DNA of 64,000 nt from Methanobrevibacter millerae. Its GTDB lineage: Archaea > Methanobacteriota > Methanobacteria > Methanobacteriales > Methanobacteriaceae. The notes beneath the pieces are model-generated. The model worked only from the letters and a program-made list of their open reading frames with translations, had not been told where the DNA came from and ran no database searches. The DNA lies in NCBI RefSeq assembly GCF_001477655.1, contig NZ_CP011266.1, forward strand, positions 2,402,001 through 2,466,000. The letters are read 5' to 3'. The stretch's first letter is position 1. Each line of letters opens with the position of its first letter. Position numbers and translations under genes: made by a program. Of this stretch, positions 1-8,249 are shown piece by piece.

Positions 1-2506
1 ACTTAACTGGGAATGGCTTACAGAGTATTCAAAACCTAAAAAAGAAGAATCTTCTGATTCATCCGAAGAGTCCGAAATTGTCCACGAACCTAAATACATT
101 CAGGATATTATTGGTGGAAGACCTGTTTTAGGACATCCTTCTGAAAAGGGAGGATTTAGATTAAGATATGGAAGATCCAGAAATACAGGTCTTGCTACAA
201 TGGGTGTTCACCCCGCCACAATGGCATTGCTTGAATTTTTGGCTGTTGGAACACAACTTAAAATCGAATATCCCGGTAAAGGAAATTGTGTAGTTCCGGT
301 AGATTCAATTGAGGCTCCTACAGTCAAGCTCAAAAATGGTGATGTTGTCATTATCAACAGCGTTAAGCAAGCACGTGAGCTTAAAAAGGATGTTGTTGAA
401 ATATTGTTCTTAGGAGACATGCTTGTTGCATTTGGTGAGTTTTTAAGAAACAATCAGCCATTATATCCATCAGGATGGTGTGAAGAATGGTGGATTGGAC
501 TTTTAAAGGAAAGTGAAAATTACTCTGAAGATGACAATCTTGATTTAGGTCGTTTAGAATATGATTATTTGCCTGCTAAAGAAGCCTTTGAACTATCTAA
601 AAAGTATGACATTCCACTTCATCCAAAATATACATACTGCTATAATGATGTAACTATCGAAGATTTGAATGCACTATATGATCTGCTGATGGAGTGCAAG
701 GATACCTACAGCATTGATGAAGGAATTAAATTAAAGTTATCCTATCCTAAAAGGACACTTGAAATGATAGGTGTGCCACATATTGTTCGTGACAATCAAA
801 TAATTATAGATGCTGATAACTCATATGCACTTCTTGCAACACTGATAGATAGACTACCTAAAAAGGACACAACTATTGAAGCCTTAAACGAAATATCAAA
901 TATTGAAATAAAAAACAAGGCTCCGGCATATATCGGTACCCGTGTAGGAAGGCCTGAAAAATCAAAAGAAAGACTAATGAAACCTGCACCACATGGACTG
1001 TTCCCAATTGGAAACTATGGTGGATCTCAAAGGCTCGTTGCCAATGCCGCCAAAAAAGGTACAATACAGGTCGAATTATCAAGAAGAAAATGTACAAATC
1101 CCAACTGTAGATTAATGTCATTCAGTTCAATCTGTCCTAAATGTGGTGCCCCAACAGAAATTGGAAAGCCTGAAAATAAAAAAATCAACCTGGCATCAAT
1201 GCTTAAAAAAGCATCAGACAATGTTAACGTGAGAAAAGTTGATAAGTTTAAGGCTGTTGTAGGTATGATTTCCGAATCCAAGCTTCCGGAGCCATTGGAA
1301 AAAGGAATACTTAGGGCTAAAAATGAAGTGTTTACCTTTAAGGATGGTACAATACGTCACGATTCAACAGATTTACCTCTGACCCATTTTATACCAAAAG
1401 AAATTGGAGTCAGCGTTGAAAAGCTTCTTGAAATGGGCTATGAGCATGACTGTTATGGAAAACCTATAGAAAACGAGGACCAAATCATTGAACTCAAGGT
1501 TCAGGACGTTGTTATTTCAAACAATTGTGCTGAATATCTGGTAAATACCGCACATTTCATTGATGATGAATTGACCAAATTTTATGGAATGGAAATCTTC
1601 TACAATGTAAAAACCAAAACTGACTTGATTGGACATTTGATTGCAGGACTTGCTCCACACACATCCGCCGGAGTATTGGGACGTATAGTTGGATTTACAA
1701 AGGCATTAGGCTGTTACGCCCACCCTTATTTCCACTCAGCAAAACGTAGAAACTGCGACAGTGACGAAGATGCTGTGATGCTGCTTTTGGATGCATTGAT
1801 TAACTTTTCAAAAACATACTTGCCTAATACCAGAGGAGGAAGTATGGATGCTCCATTGGTTTTATCTTCAAGAATTGACCCTGAAGAAATTGATGACGAA
1901 TCCCACAACCTAGACATCTATGAACGCTTTCCTGTCGAGTTTTATGACAGAACAAAAGATCCGCTCAAACCTGCAGAAGTTCTGGATTTGATTGATAATG
2001 TTGAAATGCATTTGGGAACTCCCGAGCAATATGAGGGATTGATGTTTTCCCACCATACCTCAAGCATTCATGCAGGTCCGACATTATGTCTTTACAAAAG
2101 ACTGCCTTCCATGAAGGAAAAAGTGGAAGCTCAAATTGAACTTGCTGAAAAAATCAGAGCAGTTGACCAAAGGGATGTTGTGGAAAGAGTATTGTCCTCC
2201 CACTTCCTGCCGGACATTATGGGTAACTCAAGAGCATTTTCCAAACAGAAAGTAAGATGTACAAAATGCAATTCAAAATACAGAAGAATCCCATTGACTG
2301 GAAAATGTACAAAATGTGGCGGAAATCTGATTCTTTCAGTATCAAAAGGATCAGTTCAAAAATATCTCGGAATTTCACAGGATTTAGTAAATAGATACCC
2401 TGTATCACCATACTTAAAACAACGTTTGGAAATCCAGGAATTCGGTATTAATTCACTGTTTGAAAGTGATAAATCAAAGCAAAGTTCTTTAGATGTATTT
2501 TTCTAA
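1..2506 (+). CDS. polC: DNA polymerase D large subunit DP2, 5'-truncated by window edge
   Basis: Catalytic large subunit of the archaeal D-family replicative DNA polymerase, which works with the small proofreading subunit DP1. The frame is open from base 2, so the gene begins outside the window and the ATG at 200 is internal. Visible are a four-cysteine zinc site (1091-1147), the catalytic acidic motif NCDSDED (1751-1771; Pyrococcus DP2 has NCDGDED, whose first two aspartates bind metal) and a second zinc ribbon (2258-2320). The last residues, QSSLDVFF (2480-2503), form a textbook PIP box, so the C terminus should bind the PCNA clamp. No intein interrupts the catalytic motif, a site where DP2 inteins are known. 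Identity is very secure. Confidence 0.97.
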   Translation, partial: LNWEWLTEYSKPKKEESSDSSEESEIVHEPKYIQDIIGGRPVLGHPSEKGGFRLRYGRSRNTGLATMGVHPATMALLEFLAVGTQLKIEYPGKGNCVVPVDSIEAPTVKLKNGDVVIINSVKQARELKKDVVEILFLGDMLVAFGEFLRNNQPLYPSGWCEEWWIGLLKESENYSEDDNLDLGRLEYDYLPAKEAFELSKKYDIPLHPKYTYCYNDVTIEDLNALYDLLMECKDTYSIDEGIKLKLSYPKRTLEMIGVPHIVRDNQIIIDADNSYALLATLIDRLPKKDTTIEALNEISNIEIKNKAPAYIGTRVGRPEKSKERLMKPAPHGLFPIGNYGGSQRLVANAAKKGTIQVELSRRKCTNPNCRLMSFSSICPKCGAPTEIGKPENKKINLASMLKKASDNVNVRKVDKFKAVVGMISESKLPEPLEKGILRAKNEVFTFKDGTIRHDSTDLPLTHFIPKEIGVSVEKLLEMGYEHDCYGKPIENEDQIIELKVQDVVISNNCAEYLVNTAHFIDDELTKFYGMEIFYNVKTKTDLIGHLIAGLAPHTSAGVLGRIVGFTKALGCYAHPYFHSAKRRNCDSDEDAVMLLLDALINFSKTYLPNTRGGSMDAPLVLSSRIDPEEIDDESHNLDIYERFPVEFYDRTKDPLKPAEVLDLIDNVEMHLGTPEQYEGLMFSHHTSSIHAGPTLCLYKRLPSMKEKVEAQIELAEKIRAVDQRDVVERVLSSHFLPDIMGNSRAFSKQKVRCTKCNSKYRRIPLTGKCTKCGGNLILSVSKGSVQKYLGISQDLVNRYPVSPYLKQRLEIQEFGINSLFESDKSKQSSLDVFF

Positions 2507-2517
2507 GGAATGACATT

Positions 2518-2542
2518 ACTTGTCAAATGCTCTAGGACAAGT
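2518..2542 (+). terminator. hairpin downstream of polC
   Basis: ACTTGTC (2518-2524) and GACAAGT (2536-2542) form a 7-bp stem with an 11-nt loop, 12 nt after the polC stop. The following DNA is A-rich, not T-rich, so termination is only a plausible role. Confidence 0.4.
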
Positions 2543-2587
2543 CAAAATTAATATATAAAATAAAATTCATAATATAATCTTGTAAAA

Positions 2588-2615
2588 ATATTGTTCGTAT
2601 AAAGACGAACAATAT
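2588..2615. promoter_or_regulatory. 11-bp perfect inverted repeat upstream of nrdD; candidate MsvR box
   Basis: ATATTGTTCGT (2588-2598) and ACGAACAATAT (2605-2615) are perfect inverted repeats around a 6-nt centre. The core reads TTCG-TATAAAGA-CGAA (2594-2609), which fits the TTCG-N7-9-CGAA pattern that I recall for binding sites of the methanogen redox regulator MsvR. The right arm runs directly into the likely TATA element (about 2612-2621) of nrdD, a position where a bound repressor would block TBP/TFB. MsvR itself is encoded at 35339-36109. That the site is real is inference. Confidence 0.6.
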
Positions 2616-2648
2616 ATATACAACAACTGACCAATATTATAATTAAGT

Positions 2649-2691
2649 GATTAGTATAGACAGAGTGCTCTGTCACTTATTTTTACTAATC
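2649..2691 (+). promoter_or_regulatory. nested inverted repeats in the nrdD leader
   Basis: An outer pair GATTAGTA (2649-2656) / TACTAATC (2684-2691) encloses an inner pair GACAGAG (2659-2665) / CTCTGTC (2668-2674). A third pair, AAGTGA (2645-2650) / TCACTT (2673-2678), overlaps both and would compete with them. With a TATA element near 2612-2621, transcription should start near 2640, placing this structure at the 5' end of the nrdD mRNA, 28 nt before the start codon. It could be an RNA switch or a second operator. Confidence 0.45.
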
Positions 2692-2718
2692 GAAAATAAA
2701 TGGAAAATGGTGTGTTAA

Positions 2719-5037
2719 ATGGAAAAAAGTTCAGAAATAGGAAATAATTTAAATAAATCCGTTAAAATCAATGTAGAAAAAAATAACGGAATTAAAGAAA
2801 GATTCAGCTATGAAAAATTATTAAAATCATTAGTTATGGTCGAAACTCCATTCTTTGAATCTGATAAAATTGTAGCTACTGTCGTATCCCAATTATATGA
2901 TGGAATCACTACAAAAGAAATTAAAAAAATAGTTTATGAATGTTTAGAAGACATTGACGGTGAAATTGCTAACAAATACTTAGCAAGTACCCAATTAAAA
3001 GTACGTACTTCAAGAGATACTATTGAAGCATTCGATTTATCAAAAATCGCTAATACTTTAATTGAAGAAACCGGGGCAAGCCAAGAAACAGCTTTTGAAA
3101 TAGCTACCGAAACTTGGAAAGAACTTAAAAAATTAAATGTCGAATACTTAACTGCTCCAATGATAAGGGAAATCGTCAACACAAAATTAGTTGAATACGG
3201 ACTTGAAGATTTAAGAAGCCGTTACACCCGTTTAGGTATTCCTGTTTACAACATTACCTCTTTAATCGAAAACGGTAACAGAGATAATGCAAACATGATT
3301 CACAACCCTGAAAGTATCCACAAACATGTGGCAGACGAAGCATTGAAACAATATGCATTATTAAAAATGCTTCCAGCAAACTTGGCTGATGCACACATGT
3401 CCGGAGACATTCACATTCACGACTTAGAATTCTTCGCAGGAAGACCATTAAACTGTATGCAACACGATATCAGAACTTTCATCAAATACGGACTTAAAGT
3501 AGACGGTACCGGGGACCACACATCCATTGCAGGTGCACCAAACCACATGGAAACTTTAATGAACCACACTGGTGAAATCATGCTTGCAGCACAACAAAAC
3601 ATGTCCGGTGGACAAGGAATGTCTCTCTGGAATGTATTTGTAGCTCCATTTGCAAGAGGCAGAACCTACGATGAAATCAAACAGTCCGTGCAAATGCTTG
3701 TTTACAACCTGAACATGGCTTACGCAGCTCGTGGATCACAAGTACCATTTACAAGTATGGCATTGGAATTCGGTGTTCCTAATTTCTTAAAAGATGAAAC
3801 CGCTTACGGACCAAAAGGTAAAGTAGTAGGAACATACGGAGACTTTGAAGAAGAAACCAGATTAATCCAAAGAGCATTCACTGAAACATTACTCGCAGGA
3901 GATAATGAAGGAAAACCTCACTTATTCCCAAATACAATTTATACCTTACGTGAAGAAACAATGACCAGTGAATACGAAGAAGACATCCGTTTAGTTCACG
4001 AATTATCTGCGAAATACGGTTCATCATACTTTGTAAACATGTTAGCTGACTACAGAGGAGATATGGCTAACTACATGGGATGCAGAACCTGTTTACAAGA
4101 CAACTGGACTGGTGACTGGGACCAAGACTGTTTAAGAACAGGTAACTTAGCATACGTAACATTAAACCTTCCAAGAATCGGATACCAATCAAGAGATGAA
4201 TCCCAAGTATTTGAATACTTAGATGAATACATGGATTTAGCAACCGAAACATTAATGCTTAGAAGAGAACAAGGTTTAAAATGTTTAAATGACTTCCACA
4301 TTTTACCATTCTTAAAACAAAAAGTAGCTGAAGATTCATACTACAGAATCCAGAACTCAACATTATCATTTGGTTTTGTCGGACTTAACGAAATGTTACT
4401 TTCATTATTCGGCGAAGGTATTGAAAACCCAGATGCAAACAAATTCGGTATCAAATGTCTCGAATACATTAATGAAAGAGCAAACAAATTAAAAGAAGAA
4501 ACTGGACTCAGATGGTCTGTATTACAAACCCCTGCTGAATCTACTGCTTACAGATTTGCAACTCTCGATAAAAAACAATTCGGAGACCAAGTCATTGTAC
4601 AAGGTGACGGTAATGCTAACTACTACACCAACTCATCTCATGTGCCAGTAGATACCTCCGCATCATTAATTGAAAAAATCAAAATAGAAGAGCAATACCA
4701 CCCATTAACTCCAGGTGGACACATCTTCCATGCATTCATGGGTGAATCATACTCAGATCCAGATTCATTAATGAGCTTAACCAATAAGATTGCAAGAAAA
4801 TCAGACATAGGTTTCTGGGCTTACAGTTCCGCATTAAGTTTCTGTTTAAAATGTAAAACATTGATGAAAGGATTAAATAATGTTTGTCCTACCTGTGGTG
4901 AAAGTGAAGATGTAGAATGGTATGACAGAATTACTGGATACGTACAACAAGTAGGTCGTGCAAAATCTGCATCAGGTGGTTGGAACCCAGGTAAACGTCA
5001 AGAATTAATTGACAGAAGAAGATTTGAAGATAACTAA
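2719..5037 (+). CDS. nrdD: anaerobic ribonucleoside-triphosphate reductase (class III)
   Basis: Makes deoxyribonucleotides from NTPs using an oxygen-sensitive glycyl radical. The 772-residue protein starts with an ATP-cone regulatory domain (about residues 15-105). It ends with a four-cysteine zinc site (CLKC ... CPTCG) followed by RITGY, whose glycine (about residue 740) aligns with the radical glycine of E. coli NrdD (RVCGY). The ATG at 2719 is preceded by a GGTG ribosome binding site. No activase gene nrdG lies next to it; the next genes are a toxin-antitoxin pair. The promoter carries a candidate MsvR box and a structured leader, so redox control is plausible. Identity is secure. Confidence 0.96.
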   Translation: MEKSSEIGNNLNKSVKINVEKNNGIKERFSYEKLLKSLVMVETPFFESDKIVATVVSQLYDGITTKEIKKIVYECLEDIDGEIANKYLASTQLKVRTSRDTIEAFDLSKIANTLIEETGASQETAFEIATETWKELKKLNVEYLTAPMIREIVNTKLVEYGLEDLRSRYTRLGIPVYNITSLIENGNRDNANMIHNPESIHKHVADEALKQYALLKMLPANLADAHMSGDIHIHDLEFFAGRPLNCMQHDIRTFIKYGLKVDGTGDHTSIAGAPNHMETLMNHTGEIMLAAQQNMSGGQGMSLWNVFVAPFARGRTYDEIKQSVQMLVYNLNMAYAARGSQVPFTSMALEFGVPNFLKDETAYGPKGKVVGTYGDFEEETRLIQRAFTETLLAGDNEGKPHLFPNTIYTLREETMTSEYEEDIRLVHELSAKYGSSYFVNMLADYRGDMANYMGCRTCLQDNWTGDWDQDCLRTGNLAYVTLNLPRIGYQSRDESQVFEYLDEYMDLATETLMLRREQGLKCLNDFHILPFLKQKVAEDSYYRIQNSTLSFGFVGLNEMLLSLFGEGIENPDANKFGIKCLEYINERANKLKEETGLRWSVLQTPAESTAYRFATLDKKQFGDQVIVQGDGNANYYTNSSHVPVDTSASLIEKIKIEEQYHPLTPGGHIFHAFMGESYSDPDSLMSLTNKIARKSDIGFWAYSSALSFCLKCKTLMKGLNNVCPTCGESEDVEWYDRITGYVQQVGRAKSASGGWNPGKRQELIDRRRFEDN

Positions 5038-5050
5038 ATTTAGTTATCTT
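5027..5050 (+). terminator. 24-nt palindrome over the nrdD stop codon
   Basis: AAGATAACTAAA (5027-5038) is mirrored perfectly by TTTAGTTATCTT (5039-5050). The stem contains the last nrdD codons and the TAA stop, and a run of seven T follows about 10 nt later. It is probably the nrdD terminator. Confidence 0.65.
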
Positions 5051-5128
5051 TCACACCATTTTTTTAACACCTTTACCATCACTAAAGAATTTAAATATAT
5101 AAAATACTACAAGTTTACAAAAATTATT

Positions 5129-5151
5129 TATAGTATACTGAGTATACTATA
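5129..5151. promoter_or_regulatory. operator-like palindrome in front of the antitoxin gene
   Basis: TATAGTATA (5129-5137) and TATACTATA (5143-5151) are perfect 9-bp arms around CTGAG. Within it the self-complementary octamer AGTATACT occurs twice (5132-5139 and 5141-5148). The element ends 4 nt before the antitoxin ATG, as expected for an autoregulatory site bound by the antitoxin. Confidence 0.6.
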
Positions 5152-5155
5152 TTGT

Positions 5156-5425
5156 ATGATGACCAAAACCATAAAAATTTCAGAAGGAACACATCAAAAA
5201 TTATCAGAATTCGCATCAAAAAGAGATACATTTGATGATGTTATAAACTTTTTAATCAATTATTATATTAATAATGAAGAATTTACAAACAAAGAAGCAG
5301 AATTTTATAATAATGAAATAGACAACTTTGAAAAAGGAAACTTAGATAATGTAACTGAATTAACATTAAAAGATTTAGAAAAAAGAATATTAAAATTAGA
5401 AATGAGAATGAATAATGAAATATAA
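5156..5425 (+). CDS. antitoxin of a RelE/ParE-type toxin-antitoxin pair
   Basis: Small acidic protein (89 residues from the ATG at 5156; a second in-frame ATG follows at 5159). The N terminus, TKTIKISEGTHQKLSEFASK with TFDDVINFLI after it, resembles the short DNA-binding antitoxins widespread in methanogens (VapB/RelB-like, DUF7557-like). The C-terminal half is a charged helix that would wrap the toxin. The frame stays open further upstream, but the operator palindrome ends just before 5156, which argues for this start. It overlaps the toxin gene by 11 nt, typical of translational coupling. The family call is by appearance only. Confidence 0.75.
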   Translation: MMTKTIKISEGTHQKLSEFASKRDTFDDVINFLINYYINNEEFTNKEAEFYNNEIDNFEKGNLDNVTELTLKDLEKRILKLEMRMNNEI

Positions 5426-5688
5426 ATTATTTGAACACAAAAAAGCAAAAAGATTTCTTAAAAAACATGCAAAAGATGAAAAATTATTGTTAAGAATTAA
5501 TAAAAAATACCTAGAAATTTTAAAAAATCCTTATGAATCAGAATTTATAGAATTAACAAGTAACAAATATCCAAAATGCCAAAGAGCTAGAGTAGGTAAC
5601 TACAGAATAATATTATGTTAGTGAATCAAAAAAACAGATTGAAATAATAGATATAATACCACGTAAAAATAAATATAGGTTATTTTGA
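5415..5688 (+). pseudogene. RelE/ParE-family toxin, frameshifted near its 3' end
   Basis: The first frame (5415-5621) encodes 68 residues with a RelE-like layout: KAKRFLKK near the start and RARVGNYRII near residue 60, where the stop TAG follows. The downstream frame continues without a gap from about 5614: YVSESKKQIEIIDIIP, then PRKNKYRLF and a stop at 5686-5688. This is exactly the missing last strand of a RelE/ParE toxin (normal pattern YRIIYYV...I.I...R...Y). A 2-nt loss in the AT repeat near 5610-5616, or a 1-nt gain, explains it. The toxin is probably inactive, unless the sequence holds an error or the site is recoded. Confidence 0.75.
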
Positions 5689-5881
5689 AATTTTTCAAAA
5701 TAAATGATATTATAAAGTATATAAAATTTAATATGGGATTATACTTCAAAAAAATTGAATTAAAATAAAAATTAAAACCAACATATTAAATTTGGCTCTT
5801 TCAAAAACTAAAAGTATATTAATATCTTCAAATATAAATTATACTATTATCATATCACTGATGATAATTTATTTTCACACT

Positions 5882-5934
5882 CTATGTTACTAGTATTTAT
5901 GGGCTTTTTTGATACTAGGTAGCTGATAACATAG
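5882..5934 (+). promoter_or_regulatory. long bulged hairpin in the rpl21e leader
   Basis: CTATGTTACTAGTAT (5882-5896) pairs with ATACTAG (5912-5918) and TAACATAG (5927-5934). This gives 15 base pairs interrupted by one 8-nt bulge, GTAGCTGA, on the 3' side. A TATA-like AATATAAATT (5831-5840) would start transcription near 5862, so the hairpin would be inside a leader of about 115 nt before the L21e ATG at 5978. It may be an autoregulatory ribosomal-protein leader. The rest of the 289-base gap (5689-5977) shows only AT-rich DNA. Confidence 0.5.
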
Positions 5935-5977
5935 ACTTAATTAATACCCAGTGCATTAATAAATCGAGGTAATTAAA

Positions 5978-6268
5978 ATGCAAAGATCAAGAGGATTTAA
6001 AAGCAGATCAAGAAAAAAATTAACTAAAGTTGAAAGAAAAGGTAGAACTAACCCAATCACTAACAGATTCCAAAAATTCGAAGAAGGGGATTTAGTTCAC
6101 ATTATTATTAACCCAAGTATTCAAAAAGGTCAACCACATTCCAGATTCCATGGTAAAACTGGACAAATTATTGGTAAAAAAGGTAAAGCTTACTTAGTAG
6201 CTTTAAAAGAAGGAAATAAAGCAAAAGAATTAATTGTTAGACCTGACCACTTAAAATTACAAAACTGA
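5978..6268 (+). CDS. rpl21e: 50S ribosomal protein L21e
   Basis: Archaeal/eukaryotic large-subunit protein L21e, 96 residues, the family's usual length. The basic start [15 protein letters not shown], the SH3-like core ([30 protein letters not shown]) and the C-terminal VRPDHLKLQ are diagnostic. A good GAGGT ribosome binding site precedes the ATG. It is the first gene of an operon with rpoF, DUF655, ksgA and the PrmC-like gene, an arrangement conserved in many euryarchaea, and it has an unusually structured leader. Confidence 0.97.
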   Translation: MQRSRGFKSRSRKKLTKVERKGRTNPITNRFQKFEEGDLVHIIINPSIQKGQPHSRFHGKTGQIIGKKGKAYLVALKEGNKAKELIVRPDHLKLQN

Positions 6269-6273
6269 TTTAA

Positions 6274-6618
6274 ATGATTGGTAAAAACATCATTAAAAAA
6301 GAGGAAATTACAGGAGTTGAAGTTAAAGAAACTCTTGAAGAATTTTCTCAAGATTATGAATTAAATTACGAGCAAAATGTAACTTTAAATCATCTTGCCA
6401 GATTTCCAAGATTTTCTCTTGAAGACTCACAAAAAATCATTGATGAACTTGAAAACAAAATCGGCTTAAGACATAAGGTTGCAGTGCACATCGTTGATTT
6501 AATTCCACAAGATTTATCTGATTTAAGATTAATATTTGCAAAAGAGCCAACTCAAGTAAGCAAAGAAGAAATGGAACAAATACTTGAAATCTTAAATCAA
6601 TATTTCCCAGAAGAATAG
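6274..6618 (+). CDS. rpoF: DNA-directed RNA polymerase subunit F (Rpb4 homologue)
   Basis: A 114-residue helical protein of the archaeal Rpb4/RpoF family. With RpoE (Rpb7) it forms the stalk of RNA polymerase, which helps open-complex formation and binds nascent RNA. Family features are the paired helices with LARFPRFSLEDSQKIIDEL in the middle and the C-terminal HRDC-like segment DLRLIFAKEPTQVSKEE. It follows L21e after 5 nt, consistent with cotranscription, and a strong hairpin sits on its stop codon. Confidence 0.92.
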   Translation: MIGKNIIKKEEITGVEVKETLEEFSQDYELNYEQNVTLNHLARFPRFSLEDSQKIIDELENKIGLRHKVAVHIVDLIPQDLSDLRLIFAKEPTQVSKEEMEQILEILNQYFPEE

Positions 6619-6633
6619 TGTGATACTATTCTT
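6611..6633 (+). terminator. hairpin over the rpoF stop codon
   Basis: AAGAATAGT (6611-6619) and ACTATTCTT (6625-6633) form a 9-bp stem with loop GTGAT. The stem includes the final Glu codon and the TAG stop of rpoF, and seven T follow at about 6641-6648. It may terminate or attenuate between rpoF and DUF655. Confidence 0.55.
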
Positions 6634-6729
6634 TTGATAACTTTTTTTAACTAACTTATTTTAGATATATTTATTACTATTAAACATTAAATTAAATATT
6701 AGATTTTTAAAAAATAGTGAAGTGATATT

Positions 6730-7365
6730 ATGGATAAAAGAAATAATAAAAGAAAAAACCCACCTCAAAAAACTGAGGACAATGCAGTGATACTTGATTA
6801 TCTTAGTTTAGGATATGTTCAGTCTGATATGTCTAAGTTTAAGGGTAAAGCTATTGCTCAAGCTATTGGTACTGATTACTTCACTTTATTAGAATTAGCA
6901 CCTAAAAGAGGTGTTGATTTAGAGATTCAAGATACCGTCTATATTGGAAAAGGAAAAAGAGACAAAATTTATAGAGTCCTTGGAAAATTAGACTTTGAAA
7001 ATTTAACCGCTACAAGTAGAATAGAACTCGAATATGCAATTAAAGATATTGTCATATCCAGAGAAGAAGAATTCGTTGACTTTTTCAACACTGCAGGTCC
7101 TGTTAATACAAGATTACACAAATTAGAGTTAATTCCTGGAATTGGTAAAAAATACATGTGGGACATTATCGAAGAGCGTAAGAAAAAAGAGTTTGAAAGC
7201 TTTGAAGATATAAGTGAAAGAGTTCCTGCATTATCTGATCCTGTTGCTATGATTGTTAACCGCGTAAAACAAGAATTAGATACTACAACAGTTAAGAAAG
7301 GTAAACAAAAATATTATTTATTCACACCTATTCCTAGAAGCCCTCAAAACAGGAATAAACGATAA
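6730..7365 (+). CDS. DUF655 family nucleic-acid-binding protein
   Basis: 211-residue conserved archaeal protein of the DUF655 family, of unknown exact function. The first half holds a small beta domain (ILDYLSLGYVQSD, DTVYIGKGKRDKI). A helix-hairpin-helix motif LELIPGIGKKYMWDI (about residues 132-146) suggests non-specific DNA or RNA binding. Both ends are basic. Its fixed position between rpoF and ksgA suggests a role in ribosome biogenesis or RNA processing, which is inference from context. Confidence 0.85.
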   Translation: MDKRNNKRKNPPQKTEDNAVILDYLSLGYVQSDMSKFKGKAIAQAIGTDYFTLLELAPKRGVDLEIQDTVYIGKGKRDKIYRVLGKLDFENLTATSRIELEYAIKDIVISREEEFVDFFNTAGPVNTRLHKLELIPGIGKKYMWDIIEERKKKEFESFEDISERVPALSDPVAMIVNRVKQELDTTTVKKGKQKYYLFTPIPRSPQNRNKR

Positions 7366-7375
7366 AAGTGATAAC

Positions 7376-8248
7376 TTGAATAGTAAAGGTAACGAATCCT
7401 TATCTAAAGCAACAAAATCTATTCTTAATAAATACAGAATAAGATTAAACAAAAATCTTGGACAAAATTACTTAATTGACAATAATAAACGCAATCAAAT
7501 AATTAATTTTGGAGATATATCTAAAGAGGATATTGTTTTAGAAATTGGTGCAGGAATCGGTACGCTTACAATAGAACTAGCTAAAAAAGCTAAAAAAGTA
7601 ATAGCTATTGAACAAGATTCCAATATTTGTAAAATATTGAATCAACGTTTAAAAGACGAAAAAATTGATAATGTAGAGCTTATAAATGATGATGCATTGA
7701 AAATTGAATTTCCAAAGTTCAATAAGATAGTATCCAATCTACCTTATCAAATATCATCACCCATTACCTTTAAATTTTTAGATTATGATTTTGACTTAGC
7801 CATCCTGATGTATCAAAAGGAATTTGGCGAAAGAATGAACGGTGAAGTTGGAAGCAAAAACTATTCAAGGCTTTCAGCAATGCTTTATTTTAAATGTGAT
7901 GTCAAATTGTTAAGTGATGTCAGTTGCGAGAGCTTTATACCTAAACCGAAGGTAGATTCCGTTGTCATGGGATTGACGCCAAAAGAATCAAAAATAGATT
8001 CAAAAGATTTCAACGTTTATTCTAAATTTACAAAGGCGTTATTCCAGCATAGAAACAAAAAAATTAGAAATGCACTGATTGATTCAAGACATATCGTCAG
8101 CAATCTTGATAAAAAGGAAATTAAAAAAAGACTTAACGACATAGATGATGAAAGAATAAATGACTACTTAACCAAAAGAGTCGTTGTACTTAGTCCTGAA
8201 GAGATTTTATTTATTTCAAAAGAGCTTAACCCTATTTTTAATGATTAA
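7376..8248 (+). CDS. ksgA: 16S rRNA adenine dimethyltransferase KsgA/RsmA (Dim1)
   Basis: Dimethylates two adjacent adenines in helix 45 of 16S rRNA with S-adenosylmethionine, a late step of small-subunit assembly. The 290-residue sequence has NLGQNYLIDNN at the start, the SAM-binding loop EIGAGIGTLT (near residue 57), the acidic EQD at the end of strand 2, and the catalytic NLPYQISSP motif (about residues 121-129). The start is TTG at 7376, with AAGTGATA upstream as ribosome binding site; no in-frame ATG lies close by. It follows DUF655 by 10 nt. Confidence 0.95.
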   Translation: MNSKGNESLSKATKSILNKYRIRLNKNLGQNYLIDNNKRNQIINFGDISKEDIVLEIGAGIGTLTIELAKKAKKVIAIEQDSNICKILNQRLKDEKIDNVELINDDALKIEFPKFNKIVSNLPYQISSPITFKFLDYDFDLAILMYQKEFGERMNGEVGSKNYSRLSAMLYFKCDVKLLSDVSCESFIPKPKVDSVVMGLTPKESKIDSKDFNVYSKFTKALFQHRNKKIRNALIDSRHIVSNLDKKEIKKRLNDIDDERINDYLTKRVVVLSPEEILFISKELNPIFND

Positions 8249-8249
8249 T

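Noticed and set aside
1751-1771. Intein at the PolC catalytic motif
   Set aside because: The motif NCDSDED is uninterrupted and the surrounding protein is continuous.
5850-5930. Possible C/D-box guide RNA upstream of rpl21e (TGATGA near 5859, CTGA near 5924)
   Set aside because: The C-box lacks the purine in front, no D'/C' pair is evident, and the flanks do not form the closing stem. The long hairpin between them explains the region better.
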